Origin: Dendrobium chrysotoxum
Lineage: Eukaryota; Streptophyta; Magnoliopsida; Asparagales; Orchidaceae
Direction: 5' to 3'
DNA: 64,000 nucleotides
NCBI GenBank assembly: GCA_019925795.1
Contig: CM034312.1
Span: forward strand, 83,207,528-83,271,527
Positions 48,208 through 61,600 of this stretch are shown here, piece after piece. The translations under genes were made by a program, and so were the position numbers. Numbering within the stretch: position 1 is the first letter of the stretch; each line of letters opens with the position of its first letter. The notes beneath the pieces are model-generated. The model ran no database searches and was not told the DNA's origin. It was given only the letters and a program-made list of their open reading frames with translations.

Positions 48208-51200
48208 TGTTTGATTAAAAAAAAAATATGGTTTTGAAAAGAGGGTTTTAATTTTCTTTGGGAAATGTTAAATTTCTGGAATTTGAATATTTGAAATCGA
48301 ACACTTATTATGAATGATATATTACCTCGAAAGGTGAACATATCGTTCCCTAATAGGTTCAGATTACAAATCTTTAGATTTATCTAATTATCGTAATCAA
48401 ACTCAAGGAGAAATAATATTTGATCCCGAAGAATCAAAATAATATTTAATCCATTGTTTGATTATAATAATCAAGATAAAAGATCATTAATTTCATAATC
48501 GAAGTTACGATTGTAATTGATATATCTATCCGAAGAAAGAAGATACCAATCACTATCGATGGTTTGAATATGACGATAATGATCGTCAGGTTTGAATTTC
48601 CCAAAGATAATCAATTGAAGGTTTTGAAAACTTGATTTTAAAATCTGGTCTGGGTTTCTAAATCTCCTACGAGCGCAAGCCCTCGTAGTTAATTACATCG
48701 TAGGAAACCAGAAAATTTCCTACGAAAACTCTCGATTAAAATAGCGATACGAATTTCATTTAAGAATTCAAAGATTGATATCAAAGAAGGTAGGGACTAG
48801 AATTTTCAACCGGGAATGGTTCAATGTTGAACAGTTCTTTCTGGAGTCAAAGGAAGAAGAGTAGGAGGTGTCTTGAGATTCTGAATTACTTCAGAAACAC
48901 CTCAACCTGTCCTAAGTGTTGGGCTTGAATTTGATTGAAAGAAATTTTTAATTTGAATGGTCAATTTTATTAGAAAGTGGGAATTAGATTCCCTGAAGAT
49001 TGAGGTCTTAGGATTGAAGATATGCCTCAGAACCTAAGTCTAAAATGGGTACTGAGAATCAGTGACCCAGAACCTAGCTAATGCAATGCAATCTGGACTT
49101 ACCCCGGCCTGGATTGGGGAGCCAGCTAAACCACCTAAACGCTTTTAAAACCATGAGTCAAAGTCTTTAAATGTAGAGTGGTTAAGGACATTGATTAAGA
49201 TTGGTTTAAAGAATTGGGGTCGACATCTAGAGCAGATCCTAATTGACCCCTTAACATATGTTGGGTTAAATGCTTAAGCTAGAAATGCAATTAAAGATTT
49301 AGACTCAATTTTTAATTTATATCTAATGCAATGCATGCTAGTTGACTCGATGAAATGCTTAAATCAAAATGTAGCAATTTTAAAATCAGGCTTAAAAATA
49401 GATTTTATCCTAGAGATTGCACAACATCCCCTTGGTCAGAACTGCACCCTAATAGGTCAGGTGGTCTGCCAGAACCCGCAGGCGGGGAGGTGCCTAACAC
49501 GGATGAGAAAAGTCAATATGTATGCATGAAAAACTCCCGACGGGTCCGGGCTTACTTCTTAAGAGCGTTAGAGTTTCTATCTGAGCTTAAAATTTTAAAT
49601 TTTATTTAAGTAGAAAAGGTTAATGACCGTACCCTCACGAGCCTCCGATCGGGTTCCAGGCTAAATCAAAATCGACATGCAATAGCGCTAAATAAACTAC
49701 TAAAAATATGTGGGTCCTTAATCGCAATCAACATCAAGTAATCAAATCAACATTTAATTAAATTAATTAAATAAAAGTTCAAACTGAAAGTCCATAGGCA
49801 AGTGCCCTTAATAATACAACCCAGGGTCTGCATTAAAGTAAAGTGGCCGGGTACCACTGACTACAACCCGGATTCTACTCCTAAGACTCAAGTGACTTTG
49901 AGATTTGAGATTCTTCTCGTTCTTCACTTCTTCGTCTCCTTAGAACTCCTTGGATCGTCGGGTCTGGATATCCAAATGAAAAGAAACTCCCCCTGGATAG
50001 GGGTGTTATCTTTTCTCTTTGGATACTTGAACTTCATCCTAATTTGGATCTCCAAATGGATAAGAACTCTCCCCTAAGGGATGTTCCTTCCTCTTTGGAT
50101 TCCAAATTGGATGTTTAAATATCTCAATCTCAAATCACTTTAAACATTACAACTCAATTTAAATCAAATTACATCAAATTGAAATTAAAAATCTAGACTC
50201 AACAACCTGCAGGGTTATCCTAATAATCAGCAGTTTATATTTGACATCCCAAGCAGTTATATATTTGAAATTAAAATGCTCAAACCAGCCACACTTGGCC
50301 ATGCTCTTTTTGATTTAAAGGGGGACTTAAGCATGCTTAGCACCTGTGCAATTTAATAATTATGATTTTTGCCCCCTTTAATCTATACCCTGTATGAGCA
50401 TGGCCACCTGCATAAGATTGAATTAGTATAAATCGTTCCTAACCTAAGGGTAGATCTATCGTACAATCAATCATATCACAGAATGCAGTAAATAAATAAA
50501 CAATCACAGCAATTTTATGTCTAGCAAACAGCATGCAGTGAAAGCTCGAAAACCCGGCACACAACAGAAAAGTAAACACCGGCCTAGCCTAAGACTAGAG
50601 TTGGTTGTCCTAGCAAACCATCTAAAGTGTGTGAGGTAGGCTGTGTGACTTTGATATGTCCTAAGTAGGCAATTGATTGAAGTTGTTTGAGATTCAAGTT
50701 GGTTGAAGGTTTAAGGGAAGATTTAATTTGAATTTAAATATTAATGACTTGAAATTTATTTTAAGCTTGATTTTAATTATTTGTTGGATACCGCCTTTGT
50801 TGCACACCGAGGCCGTGAAGTTTATTTCACCTTCCTTGGGGCTAATTTAATAGCCTCGTAGGCCTGGGTTACCCAGTGGTACCCGATATAATTAAGTGAT
50901 TTGAGTTTGATTAATGTTTGAAGATTGATTAAATTTTAATTAAAATTAGTTGGTTGCTGATTTTAAGTTCAAATTAATGTTTTCTGGAATTTTGAGTGAT
51001 ATGTTGAGTCTTGGTATTTTCTGAATTATCTTAATCATTTAATTAAGGGGTTAAAAATTGACTTTTTAATTTAAAGGCTTTTCTGGAAAGTTAATATTTT
51101 ATTAAAATACTAGACCTTAATACGATCAGTTAGACAGTAAGTATGTTGAAATTGGAATTTTCTAGATTTTATTATGAAGGTTTGAAGTTTTGACTTGAAT

Positions 51201-53180
51201 TTGAACTAAGTTTGACCAAAAGTTGACTTTTTCAAATTTGATTGATTTCTAGAAACTTAACATTTTTAATAAATATTAGAGCTTAAGATGAATTGTATGC
51301 CTTTGAGTTTGCTCAATTTGGAGTTCATTTGAATTAGTTATGAATTCTTGAAGTTTTGACTATTTATTGAATTATTTAAATTGTTTAATTAGAAACCCTT
51401 TTTATGATTTGAATCCAAATGATCTCCAAACTCCTTGAAATCAACTCCAAAGGTCAGGAATGACCTAAGGAGTGATTTCCAAGTGTTTGGAAATTTTCTG
51501 GAATTTTTAATTATTTTTAATTAATTAAATTAATTAAATATTGAATTTTAGTTAAACTCAAATTAAACTTAATTTTGAAGTCCAGTCGAGGGGCTTTTAT
51601 TTTTCATTGGTTAATGGTTCAATTCTGGTCAGTTTGAGGGGTTGTGTGTAATTTTTGGGTTTAAACTTGATTTATTATAATTTTTGGAAGCTTAAATGGT
51701 TTAATTAATGTTTGAATTTGATTAGGTTGATTAAGGGGCTTAATGATCTCAAAAGTCAGTGAAAATTTTTCTTAAGGCTGAGAGTGTCATTAAGTTTAAA
51801 TGGTTTGAGTTTCAAGTCAATAGGAAGTGAATCCTAATTATTGGAAATAATCTAAGTTCTCTAAACAAAGTCCTTAATTATTGTCCTTAATGATGTCACT
51901 AAACTTAAATGGGTTTGAATCAAGGTTTCAACTAACCCTTTGGACAAATACATATAAGATGCACACGTCAAACAATCAATCCTAAATCTAAGAGAGCCTT
52001 AGAGCTAGGTGGTGTGTGCACCTTAAGCATACAAAGGATAAAGCATGGTTTAATTAATTAGAAGATAATTAATGAATAATTAACAAATTAATTATCCATT
52101 GATTACCCATCACTCCACATTAATCATGTTCAAGCACACTTAATCTAGATTTGAAATTTCAAGGGATCTCTCAAATATTTAAAGGTTTAAAATATATATA
52201 TTTAAAATAGTTTTAAAATAAATATATATATGTATGTAACACTATATATGAAATATAGGTTTTAAAATAAAATAAATAAAAAAAATTGTTAAAATAATTT
52301 TCAAAAGATTTGAGAGATCTTTAGATTTCTTTTTATATAATTTGAAAATAAATCTTAATTTTGAAAGATAATTAACATAATAGTTAATTAAATATTAATT
52401 AGATATTAACTATTTAAATATTTAAAGGTTATTTAGAATATACCTTAAATTAATTTTTGATTATAACATATATCAAAATGAGCTTCTCACTAAATATATA
52501 TATAAAAATAATAAAAATTTTAAATTTTAAAGCACTTAATTTGATGTTTTGATCAAAATAATAATTAATTAAACAACTTGAATTATTTGAAATATTTTTT
52601 TACATCTTAAAATAATTTTAATTTTAAAATATTCAAAATGTATTTTTATCTGGAATTTTGAAAATATTTAAAATAATAAATCAAATTTTAGAAGATAATT
52701 TGATTAAGTATAATTAAATATTATCCAAAATATCTAATATTTAAATATTAGAAATAATTCAAAATATATTAAATATTTTAAATTAATTTTAATTTTTAAT
52801 TAAAGGGGTTTAAAATCCGAACATTTTGATATATTATATGGATTATTTGGACTTTTAATTAATTTTAAATAATTTTTAAAGAAAACTGGAATTAAAAATG
52901 ATTTAAAATTAAATTTAAATCATTTTTAAATGTTCTGGGGGCGCGGCGGCTGAGTGGGACACGTGGCGACGCGCGGTTGGTTGGTTCAAAAGCGGCGGCG
53001 GCAATGATTGCCGCATAATCAAACAGCGGCGGGCCCCACGCGCTTTCCCACTTAATCGAGTCAGCAAAGGATGGGAGCCATCTGATCAGGCGCTGTTTTG
53101 AACCGAAGGCTCTGATTGAGCCGGACAAGAAACAAACGACGGGAAGAGATCCTGCGATCTAAAACCTGAAGAAATGGCTT

Positions 53181-53218
53181 GATTTCAACCGTTGATCAAC
53201 AGATCAACGGTTGAAATC
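53181..53218. repeat. stem-loop in nested LTR, counterpart of 35273
   Basis: GATTTCAACCGTTGAT pairs perfectly with ATCAACGGTTGAAATC across a 6-base spacer. See the host LTR entry at 35273-35310. Confidence 0.8.
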
Positions 53219-53984
53219 ATGCCTTGCTCATGCAGGCTGGAACCCGAGCCTTTGAAGCGGAAAATCACCTCGTTCTCTCTACTCAGTTGATTAAATGAAG
53301 TGAAATTTTAAATATAGATTACTGGAGTGAACAGAAATTATGTGGAGCGATTTTAAAATTTTGAAAAGCGCTTTTTACAAAGCTATATTACCCTAAGTTT
53401 TCTAAACTAGGGTTCAGAAGTTTGAGAGATCTAACCGTCGGATTTGAGGGATTTTTGATTCTCTGAAACTGTAGTTTGTCCACGCTTATTTCTCCTTCAG
53501 AAATCTTGGTTTGAAACACGTCGGATTGAGCTGGAGAGGCCTTGGACGGATAGGGCTTAAGTTCGCCGGAATCCGGTCGCCGGCGAGGTTTGACCGGCTG
53601 GTTTGTGTTGGAAATAGGTAGAGGAAGTTCTGGGAAGCTCGAACGAAAGAAGATCTGGCTCCGGGAGAGCTTGAGTGGTGAGAGAATAGGAGGTGTTGAA
53701 TGAGCTCGTTTTAGACCTTTTTGCCCTATTCAATTGATCCCAAATGGTTTGAAAGGCTGTGATCAACTAGAGGGACCCCTGGATGAATGCCATCTGTCCC
53801 TGGAGTTTGTTAGAATGGCAGGAGAATAAAAAGGACAAAGGACATCCATGTGGAAAGGAGTCTTGTGTCCTTTTAAGCACATGGGCTCAACTAGAGCCAT
53901 TTGATTTTAAATCAAAGGCTATGAAATGTCCTAAGAACCTTCCAGAAATTGATTAGGACTAATAGAATGGTTTAAGAATGGATG

Positions 53985-55150
53985 GGATTAGCCTAAGACT
54001 GGTTTTGACCCTCTTTGACCATCTTAAAGCCCATGTGGACCATTTGACCAGTCAAAATGCCACCTAGGCTAATTAGGTGGCATAGAGAGGGTTTTAAGTT
54101 GCTGTAAGGATTTGAAATGGAATGGGTTAACTTGAACTTAGAGAAAATACCCATTTCAAGGGGATTCAATGAATGATTGACTAGTTGGACTAGTCAACAG
54201 TCAAATTGACTGCCAAGGTGGCAGTCAAATAATCTCAAGCACTGATTTGGAAAAGATTGAAAGGTATTTGAGGTTTGAAAAGTGTTGAATAGTTTACATT
54301 AATTAAAGCTTGCATATGATTAAAGGTTTTATCATAAAATAAAATTTGACCAAGTCAAATCAAGATGATTTGACTTCCTATATATTTGAATGTATTTGAA
54401 TCTCAATTTGATATGGATTTGAGGGTTTGAGGATTTGGAGAGCTTGAATTGAAGGATTAAGGTGATTTTGACTCAAATGGGGCAAGTTTGACTTGACTTG
54501 GAATTAGTTGACCAAGTCAACTAATGATTGGGTCAAAAGTCCAATCAAGTCTAAATCATTGAAGGGTATGATCAGGGGAGTTTGATTGAGTTTTGAGTAT
54601 GCTTGAAGTTTGATTTAAGTTGAAAGGGTTTAAAGGTTGATCTGGTCAACCTAGGTTGACTTGGTCAACTAGGTTGACCCTGAGTCACGGTCTGGGTTGG
54701 ATCAATCTCAAATGATATTTGAAGTCTGGTAGATGTGGTTTGAGGGTTTAAATGGGTTGTCTAGATCAAATGACCTGTTTAGGCCCTTAATGGGCCTAAT
54801 GGGTCAACTAGGTTGACTTGGTCAACCAGGTTGACCCAGGGTCAGGAAATGGGTCCAATCAGTTCAGAATGATATTCTGAGCCTGCTGGTGGTGGTCTCA
54901 AAGTCTGGGGAGGTTATTTGGTCAAAATGACCTATTTGGGCCCTTAATTGGCCTTTTAGGTCAACCCTGGTTGACTTGGTCAACCAGGTTGACCTAGGGG
55001 CTGGTTCTGGGTTCAATGGATTTGGTTTGACATTTGAAATTTGCTGGAAGTGACTGCATTTGATTTGGAGCTCATTTGGTTCAAGTGACCAGTTACACCC
55101 CATAGGGGTATTTTGGTCATTTTGACCCCTGGTCAGCTGGGGGTCAAACT
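53985..55150. promoter_or_regulatory. TTGAC-rich U3 of the nested LTR
   Basis: Many TTGACC/T boxes and palindromes such as GGTTGACTTGGTCAACC, spread over ~1.1 kb (densest at 54180-54240 and 54640-55140). They occupy the same part of the LTR as the array in the host LTR although surrounding sequence is diverged. Confidence 0.65.
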
Positions 55151-55584
55151 GAGTCCAACAAAATGTAGTTTAATGCTCAATAAGTCATAATCAGGGGTCT
55201 AGAGGTGATTGGAGGCTTTGGAGAAAGCTCCAGGGTCAAAATCCACTGGGTGGTAGGTCCAGTGGCATGGACTGTAAATATTTGAAGGTTTTACAGCCTT
55301 TGGATTTCAATTCAGTTTCTGGGGTTAGAGATCTCAGGATGAGCTCAAATTTGGAGGGTTGCCTCTAGATACATGTCATATCAATGTGGAACTGATAGAT
55401 CTTGAATCAGAGGTCATTTGATAGGGTTTTGAAATGTTCAAAGATTTGCTGGAAAAGGCTTTCAGGACTTAGACCTTTAGCCTTGGATTTGAATCTGGAA
55501 ATCTGGTTTTAAGCTGGATTTTGAATTTGAATGATATGGTTTGAATTAAGTCTAGATTGAATTGAAGCTTGAATTGATCTAGAA

Positions 55585-56160
55585 GAATCCTAGGGTTTAG
55601 AATAGGTCCTAGGGTCCAAATCAGCTTAAGGGAATCCTAAGGTCTAGAATAGATCCTAGGGACTGGAGTCTGGGAAGATCCTGGGATCTAAAAGTCCTAG
55701 GGACATCCTAGGATCTGGGGTCTGGAAGAATCCTATAATCTAGAAGAATCCTAAGATCTAGGAATCCTAAGATTCAAGATCTAGAAGAATCTTAGGATCT
55801 AGAGTAGATCCTAATGTTTGATTTCTAGGAAGATCCTAGGATTTGGAAATCCTAGGGCCTGGGATCTAGAATAGTCTTAGGATCTAGAAGAATCCTAAGC
55901 TCTAGATAGATCTAGGAGAATCCTAGGATCTAAGAGGATCATATGATCTAGAGTCAGGTAGAATCCTAGGGTCTAGAATAGATCCTAGGGTCTGAAGTCT
56001 AGGAGAATCCTAGAATCTAGATTTGTCTTAAATTGTATTGATCTGGGGTCAGGATTGATTTGAATTTGGATTAATCTTAAAGTCTGGATTGATCTAATAT
56101 CAGATTGATCCTAGGGTTAAGATTGATCCTAAGGATTGGAAAGATTCTAAGGTCTGGATT
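55585..56160. repeat. GATCCTAGG / TCTAGAA short-repeat region
   Basis: Irregular tandem variants of GAATCCTAGGATCTAGAA recur every ~20-30 bases near the start of the nested LTR U3. The host LTR has no such region, which explains part of the length difference between the two LTRs. Confidence 0.75.
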
Positions 56161-56195
56161 GGTCCTACTGAGCTTATACAAAAATGAGGTCAACA

Positions 56196-58347
56196 ACCTA
56201 GGAGGGACAAAACCAGGGGGGTAGGGCTCGTGCTCGTACTCTACTGGGTAAGGACGCCCCCTGCTAACTACCTCTCCAGACTTCCTGGAGGAAATGGCCT
56301 GCTCGACCTTCTGGGCAATCAGATCCTGAATCTGTCCGGCTGACAACTGAACTGACTGACTCTGGACTGGGGTAGCAAAAGCAACTGCTGTCGGTGCCAC
56401 TGGAACTGCTCTCTGGGCCCTGTCTACTCCCACAGGACCTGGTGCTACTACAGGTGGTGCTGCTGGCTCGTCCCTGGACGTAGCAGGAGTGCCTACGCCC
56501 GTCATCTGGGGCATCGCCCCCAAAGCTGTCAACTGAGCTGTCATCGCTGCCATGGCCCTGGCCATCTCTGCCATCTGAGTCTGTAACTGTAGCACTGTGG
56601 CATCTGTCTCAACTGACCGGGGAGATCCTCCTACCTCAGCTTCTCCCTGCTCATCATCATCATCTGCCTCTATCTGCTCGTCTGAGTGGCCACGTCTAGT
56701 AACCACGCATACTCTGTGTACCGGTATATCTCCATCTGACTCCTCCTCGAGTAAATCATCCTCAAGTGCATCATCCTCGTAGAGGGTCTGATGGAAGTCC
56801 TCTGCGTACGGACTCAAAGGGGAAGAAGTCTCGTAAGGGCTAAGGGCTGGCTCAGCCCGAACCGGTGAACCACTAGGAGAAACTGCAGCATCATCGTCCG
56901 TTGCTGCATCACAGACCATCGGAACTGCCTCTGATCCGGAAGGAACAACTGCCTCTAACTGCTCAACTGCCTGAACTGGCTGTACTGCATCGACAGGGGA
57001 CTCTGCCTGTCGTCGTCTCCACACCCATCTACTGCGACGGGACCCAGTAGGGGCAACTGACTGCTGCGGGGCTACTACAACTGAAGGGAGCTGGGGTCTG
57101 GGAGGCTCCAACTGCTGCCTCTGTCCATGACGACGTGGGCGTCGTCCAACAACCGGAGTAACTGTCTGTGGTCTCGCCAACGGGACTGAACTAACAGGCT
57201 GTCTGGGTGGCTGTCCTCTCTGCCACCTGTACCTCTGTCTAGTAGTCTGTCTCTGCAACTGAACGGACGCCTGAGAAATCTGGTGAAGTAACCTCTCTCG
57301 ACTGACAGGGCCTCGGCCCCGCGCTAAGCGGATAATACTCCGAATCCTCTGAGAGAGGGTTCGAGCAGCATCATCCCTGGGGACCCTAGCGCGTGGTAAA
57401 GTAGTAGCGACAGGAGGGGCCGCCGCAATGCGAGCAACGTCCTCCTCATCACCACTGTGTGTCAGTGGGGAGAAGCGTCCTCCCTGAACCGCTGCTATCT
57501 CAGGGGCAACTGTAACGTCCGGGGTAGGGGAAACTGCAACTGGTCGTGGTGCTCGCTGCCTAGGGACCACTCTCCTCTGAACTGGCTCCTGGTAAGCCAA
57601 CGAATCTGCCATCCACTGTCTATCTGCCTCGGATGCAGCCAACCGAAGTCTACGGTTTCTATTCCTCCGGGCCCTTCTCCCAAGGCCGGAGGCGGAAGAC
57701 GAAGCAACATCTGAACCCACCACCTGAGTGGCAGGAGGAACAGGAAGTACGGGAAGTGTCGGGGTCTGCACGAGGGTCTCTGGGTGAGACAGTCGAGCGA
57801 AAGCTGAAACCCGACGGGAGGAAGGCGAAGGAGCCTCGGTCTGGGCACCCCTCTTCCTAGAGGAAGAAGGAGGGGGAACCCGAACACGAGCTGCCTCTGC
57901 CGGAGTAACAACAGGGGCAACTACTGTCCGCCGGCGCTGAGGGGCCGGGGCAGTCTGAACAACAGGTGCAGTAGGCACTGGTCGCCTAACCGCTGGACGA
58001 GTGGGCTGAACTGGGAGTGGTCTAGGCACTGGCTGCCTAACCACAGGGTGTGCCGGCTGCACACGAACAGGAGTAGGATGAGCAGGTGCCCGGGCTGTCC
58101 GCCGAGCAACTGGACGTCCAAAAGGTCGCATGGCTGCGCGAGCTCTCCTCTGGGGAGGAGAGTAGGCAGCAGCCTTAGCAGGGGTCGGCCCGCCAGGAGT
58201 GACGAAGGTCGAGTCAGTGAAGGAACCAAAAGTGATTCCTCCAGCGGGAGGACTGGCTAGCAGGGACTCAGGAAGTGTCACCCACGCGTCAGAACCAAAA
58301 CTGAAAGTAACGGAAGGCACGAAGGAAGCCATGACACTGTCTGCCAA
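56196..58347 (-). pseudogene. gag, long N-terminal part
   Basis: The minus-strand frame from ATG at 58345-58347 has ~717 native codons before the nested LTR. The open frame then runs ~38 codons into LTR sequence to a stop at 56077. The protein begins MADSVMASFVPSVTF and is mostly Pro/Arg/Val-rich, with repeated (P)VRRPVP-type blocks in the first 150 residues, an acidic middle (EDDLLEEESDGD; DDDDEQGEAEVG) and a short probable coiled coil (LQLQTQMAEMARAMAAM). The end, PVEYEHEPYPPGFVPPR, is the usual stretch just before the gag core. Phase is conserved with the C-terminal part across the insertion, so gag was a single frame. A leader of ~300 bases (58348-58648) separates it from the primer site. 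Confidence 0.82.
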
Positions 58348-58648
58348 GAAGAAGAAAAGAAGTTTGAAATAATTAGTAAGAAATAATGAGAAGATGAATG
58401 ATAGATAAGGGACGGAATGACCTAGAAGGTCCGAAGGAGGAAAGCTTAGCTAGGGGGAAATCCTAACTAAGAAGAACGGAAAGAAAGAAACCTAGCTAGG
58501 GGAGGAACCCTAACTAAGAAAAAGAAGAACGATCCTAACTAAGGAAGGACCCTAACTAAGAGTGGGATGGACCTAATCTAAGGAGTACCAATCCCGGAGT
58601 ACACACAAGAGAGAATAATATAGAATCCAAAGATGGAGAGAGAAACCT

Positions 58649-58666
58649 GTCCCACCGTGGTCGCCA
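58649..58666 (-). other. primer binding site of the giant element
   Basis: On the coding strand TGGCGACCACGGTGGGAC begins 6 bases after the LTR end (CCACA then GGTTTC). Its start TGGCGAC fits priming by a tRNA ending GTCGCCA; the form recalls the tRNA-Arg sites reported for Ogre-type elements. The exact tRNA is my inference. Confidence 0.65.
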
Positions 58667-58672
58667 GAAACC

Positions 58673-61600
58673 TGTGGACCTCCGAAAGGATAACAGACAC
58701 CATCGCCCCGCGAGGGGAGACAGTATCTGGCCAATGGAAGGGCAGATTCGATCATGCATACGATTAACCATTGAGGATAGTGGCTCTCACCAGCACACCC
58801 CGATGGGTAATAATATATATGATCTGATCGTAACGGGTTTCCCCCACCCGATACATTAGCTCGAATGGGGTTTATTTGAGAGTGGGATTCGGTTTCCCAC
58901 GGGCGCAAGCCCCCGTGGTTAATTACATCTCAAGCCGGGGCCTGAGAATACTCTCGATTAAGGATTCTACATTATTCTTTCTAAATTGGGATTGGCATAT
59001 AGGGGGAAGACTAGGAAGTCCTACGCGAAGGGAAAGAGAGGTTCGACTAGGCTTAGTCAACATGCACGGCTCACATCAGCATCCGGAGGGACTAAGGTAG
59101 TGAGAAGAAACTGGAGAAAAATAAACAAATCATGCACTCAGAGCATGCAGGAGAGAAAGATGGAGGTGGCGTCATCCACGTGACGCAGATATGTAGGGTT
59201 TAGGGCCTCTAGAAGACAGAAGACCTACCTACTGATGAGGCGTACTACGGAACAATAGTAGCCTTGAATCCTGAATCTATGGTGGGTTTAGTGTTCTACG
59301 CAACACTAACACCCGTGTCCCAACTAATGCAATGCAAAACCTGGACTTACCCCGGCCTGGAAGGGGGAGCCAGCTAACCACCTAGTCGCTTCAAAACCAT
59401 GTTGTCCAGTCATTTAATGAAAGATGGGTGGGTAGGTTATGGTTCTTGGAAGTAGGGCCGACATCTAGAGAATTTCCTAATTGGCCCCAGACTGATGTTG
59501 GGTGAATGCTTCTAGAGCTAATGCAATTAAAATTTTGATTTAGTTAGTTTCTAATGCAATGCATGCTAGTTAAAGTATCCAAATCAGGTATGCACATAAC
59601 TTTAAAAAGGCTTATAAAATAATTTTTTAGAATTAGACTGGGCTTCCCCAGGTCCGGCACCTCATCCTCATAGGTCAGATTATCCGGACTCTACCCACGG
59701 GCGGGGAAGTGTCTTATAGAAGGAAAGAGAGAAATGCAACGATATGCATGCTACCCCGGACGATTCCGGCAATTCCCTAGGTCGTTAAGTTTCTAAATTA
59801 TTTAAATCTTAAAATTTGAATGTTTAGTTGGGAGTAGAAAAAGTTTTAGTCCTTAAAGAGCCTAACGAAATCCAGGCTAAAACAAAAGCGACATGCAAAA
59901 CGCCAAGAAACTAAGAAAAGCAAACAATCCTAGAGGCACACAATCATAAAACACATCAAAATTATTCAAACAAATTAATAAATGTCCATAGGCCAACTGC
60001 CCTTAATTACAACCCAGGGTCTGCAGAAAATTAAAGTGGCCGGGCACCACTGCCAACAACCCGGATTTCTAATCCTAAGACTGACGCAAGTTATTTTGAG
60101 TGGGATACACTTGGTCTTCATCTTCTTGATCTTCTCTTTCTTAGACTCCTTGGATCTGAGCTCCCTCGGACTCCTTGGACCTCAGCTTCCTTGGACTCCT
60201 CGGGTAGTAGAATAATCCAGATTTGAATTCCCAAACAGAAAAGGACTATCCTCATATTGGGTGTCCTTTTCTCTTTGGGCATCCAACCTTTGGATTCTTG
60301 TATCCCCACTCAAAATAAACTTTCACAACTCAATACCAAGTTACAAACCATTTACATTAAATGAAAGCAGTAAATCTAGACTCTCCTGCAAGGTTATCCT
60401 AATAAAAAAAATCAACCCAAGCAATTTTATATTATCCCAAGCAATTTATATAGAAATGAAAATACTCATCACAGCCACACTTGGCCATGCTCTTAAATGT
60501 TTGAGGGCTAAGCAAGCTCTGGAGCACCTGTAGCAATTTATAATGATTTTCAATTAGCCCTCATTTATTTAGGGGGGCTGAGCAATTTCTGAAGCACCTG
60601 CATAAAACAGCATTAATTTTTAAATCATGATTATTGCCCCCCTTATATTTAGCGCTGCATGAGCATGGCCACCTGCAGAAAACATCAATAGTAACAACCT
60701 CGATCCTAACCTATGGGTAGTCTATCGTGCAATCACATCAATTCCCAGAGTGCAGTAAAAGTAAACAAACACACCAATAGTTCAATCACAACATGCAATG
60801 AAATCCGAAAAACTCGGCACGCAGCAGAAAAGTAAACACCGGCCTAACCTAAGCCTAGAAGTGGTGCCCTAGCAAACAATTCTACAGTGTGTGTAAAAGC
60901 CTGTGTGGCTGAGGTAGATCCTAAGCTGGGTAGTTAGTTACAATTGCCTACTGTCCAAGTTTATTGTAGGTCTGAAAGGAAATTTTAATTAAAGTATAAA
61001 TATTAGCAAATTAAGATCCATTTTATTTGATTTGGTATTTAGGTCAGTTTTAATGCTTAGGGTAATAATATTAAAAGTTTAAATTGCATTAGTGAGTTTT
61101 AGGGGGTTCGGGGTCCACCTATACACTAAGCAAAAGGGGGTCCAAAATTAACTTTTTGATTAGAGGGTATCTATAACCAGCTAATATTTCTATAAAATGC
61201 TAGGCCTTAACCTGATCAGTTAGACAGTTAGTATGCCCGATTTGGATTTTTTCTATCCAACGTTATGAATTTCTGAAGTTTTGGTCTCGTTTTGAACTAA
61301 GTTTGACCGGATTGTTGACTTTTTTTATTTAAGTTGATTTATGAAATTTTAATATTTTTAATAAATACTAGACCCTAATGTGAGTTGAATGCCTTTGAGT
61401 TTGCTGGGTTTGGAGTTTCCTACGCAAAGTTATGAATTTTAGAAGTTTCGGGCCCTAGACTATAGGCTACGGTTGACCGAAGAGTTGACTTTTTATTTTA
61501 GGTTGATTTCTGGACACCTAATATTTTTAACAAATACTAGACCTTAATTAGAGTTAGGTGCCTTTTAGTTTGCCCATTTTGGAATTTTCTGTAATTAGTT

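Larger units (their letters stand above)
48208..56195 (-). mobile_element. nested solo LTR (7,988 bp) inside gag
   Basis: The plus-strand ends are TGTTTGATT and GGTCAACA, flanked on both sides by ACCTA (48203-48207 and 56196-56200), a perfect 5-bp target duplication. It is homologous to the host LTR in the same order and orientation: shared blocks include GCGCAAGCC...CGT(A/G)GTTAATTACATC, CTAATGCAATGCAA, GGACTTACCCCGGCCTGGA, CAACCCAGGGTCTGCA, GTGGCCGGG, the GC-rich hairpin block, the ATCAACGGTT stem-loop and the TTGAC-rich U3. Overall divergence is large, so it is a related family. It holds no coding region or second LTR, so it arose by LTR-LTR recombination or an equivalent loss. No clear TATA box was found at the position matching the host's. 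Confidence 0.93.

Noticed and set aside
41397..48341. Integrated pararetrovirus
   Set aside because: Integrase with D,D35E, LTRs, a tRNA primer site and two RNase H domains show an LTR retrotransposon; no movement protein or coat-protein motif was seen.
48208..56195. Native Ogre-type intron within gag
   Set aside because: A perfect ACCTA target duplication and LTR homology show that this is an inserted solo LTR. Splicing remains possible but the segment is not an ancestral intron.
57495..58260. Several other frames overlapping the gag N-terminal part on both strands
   Set aside because: Shadows of the GC-rich gag frame, with no motifs of their own and no matching context.
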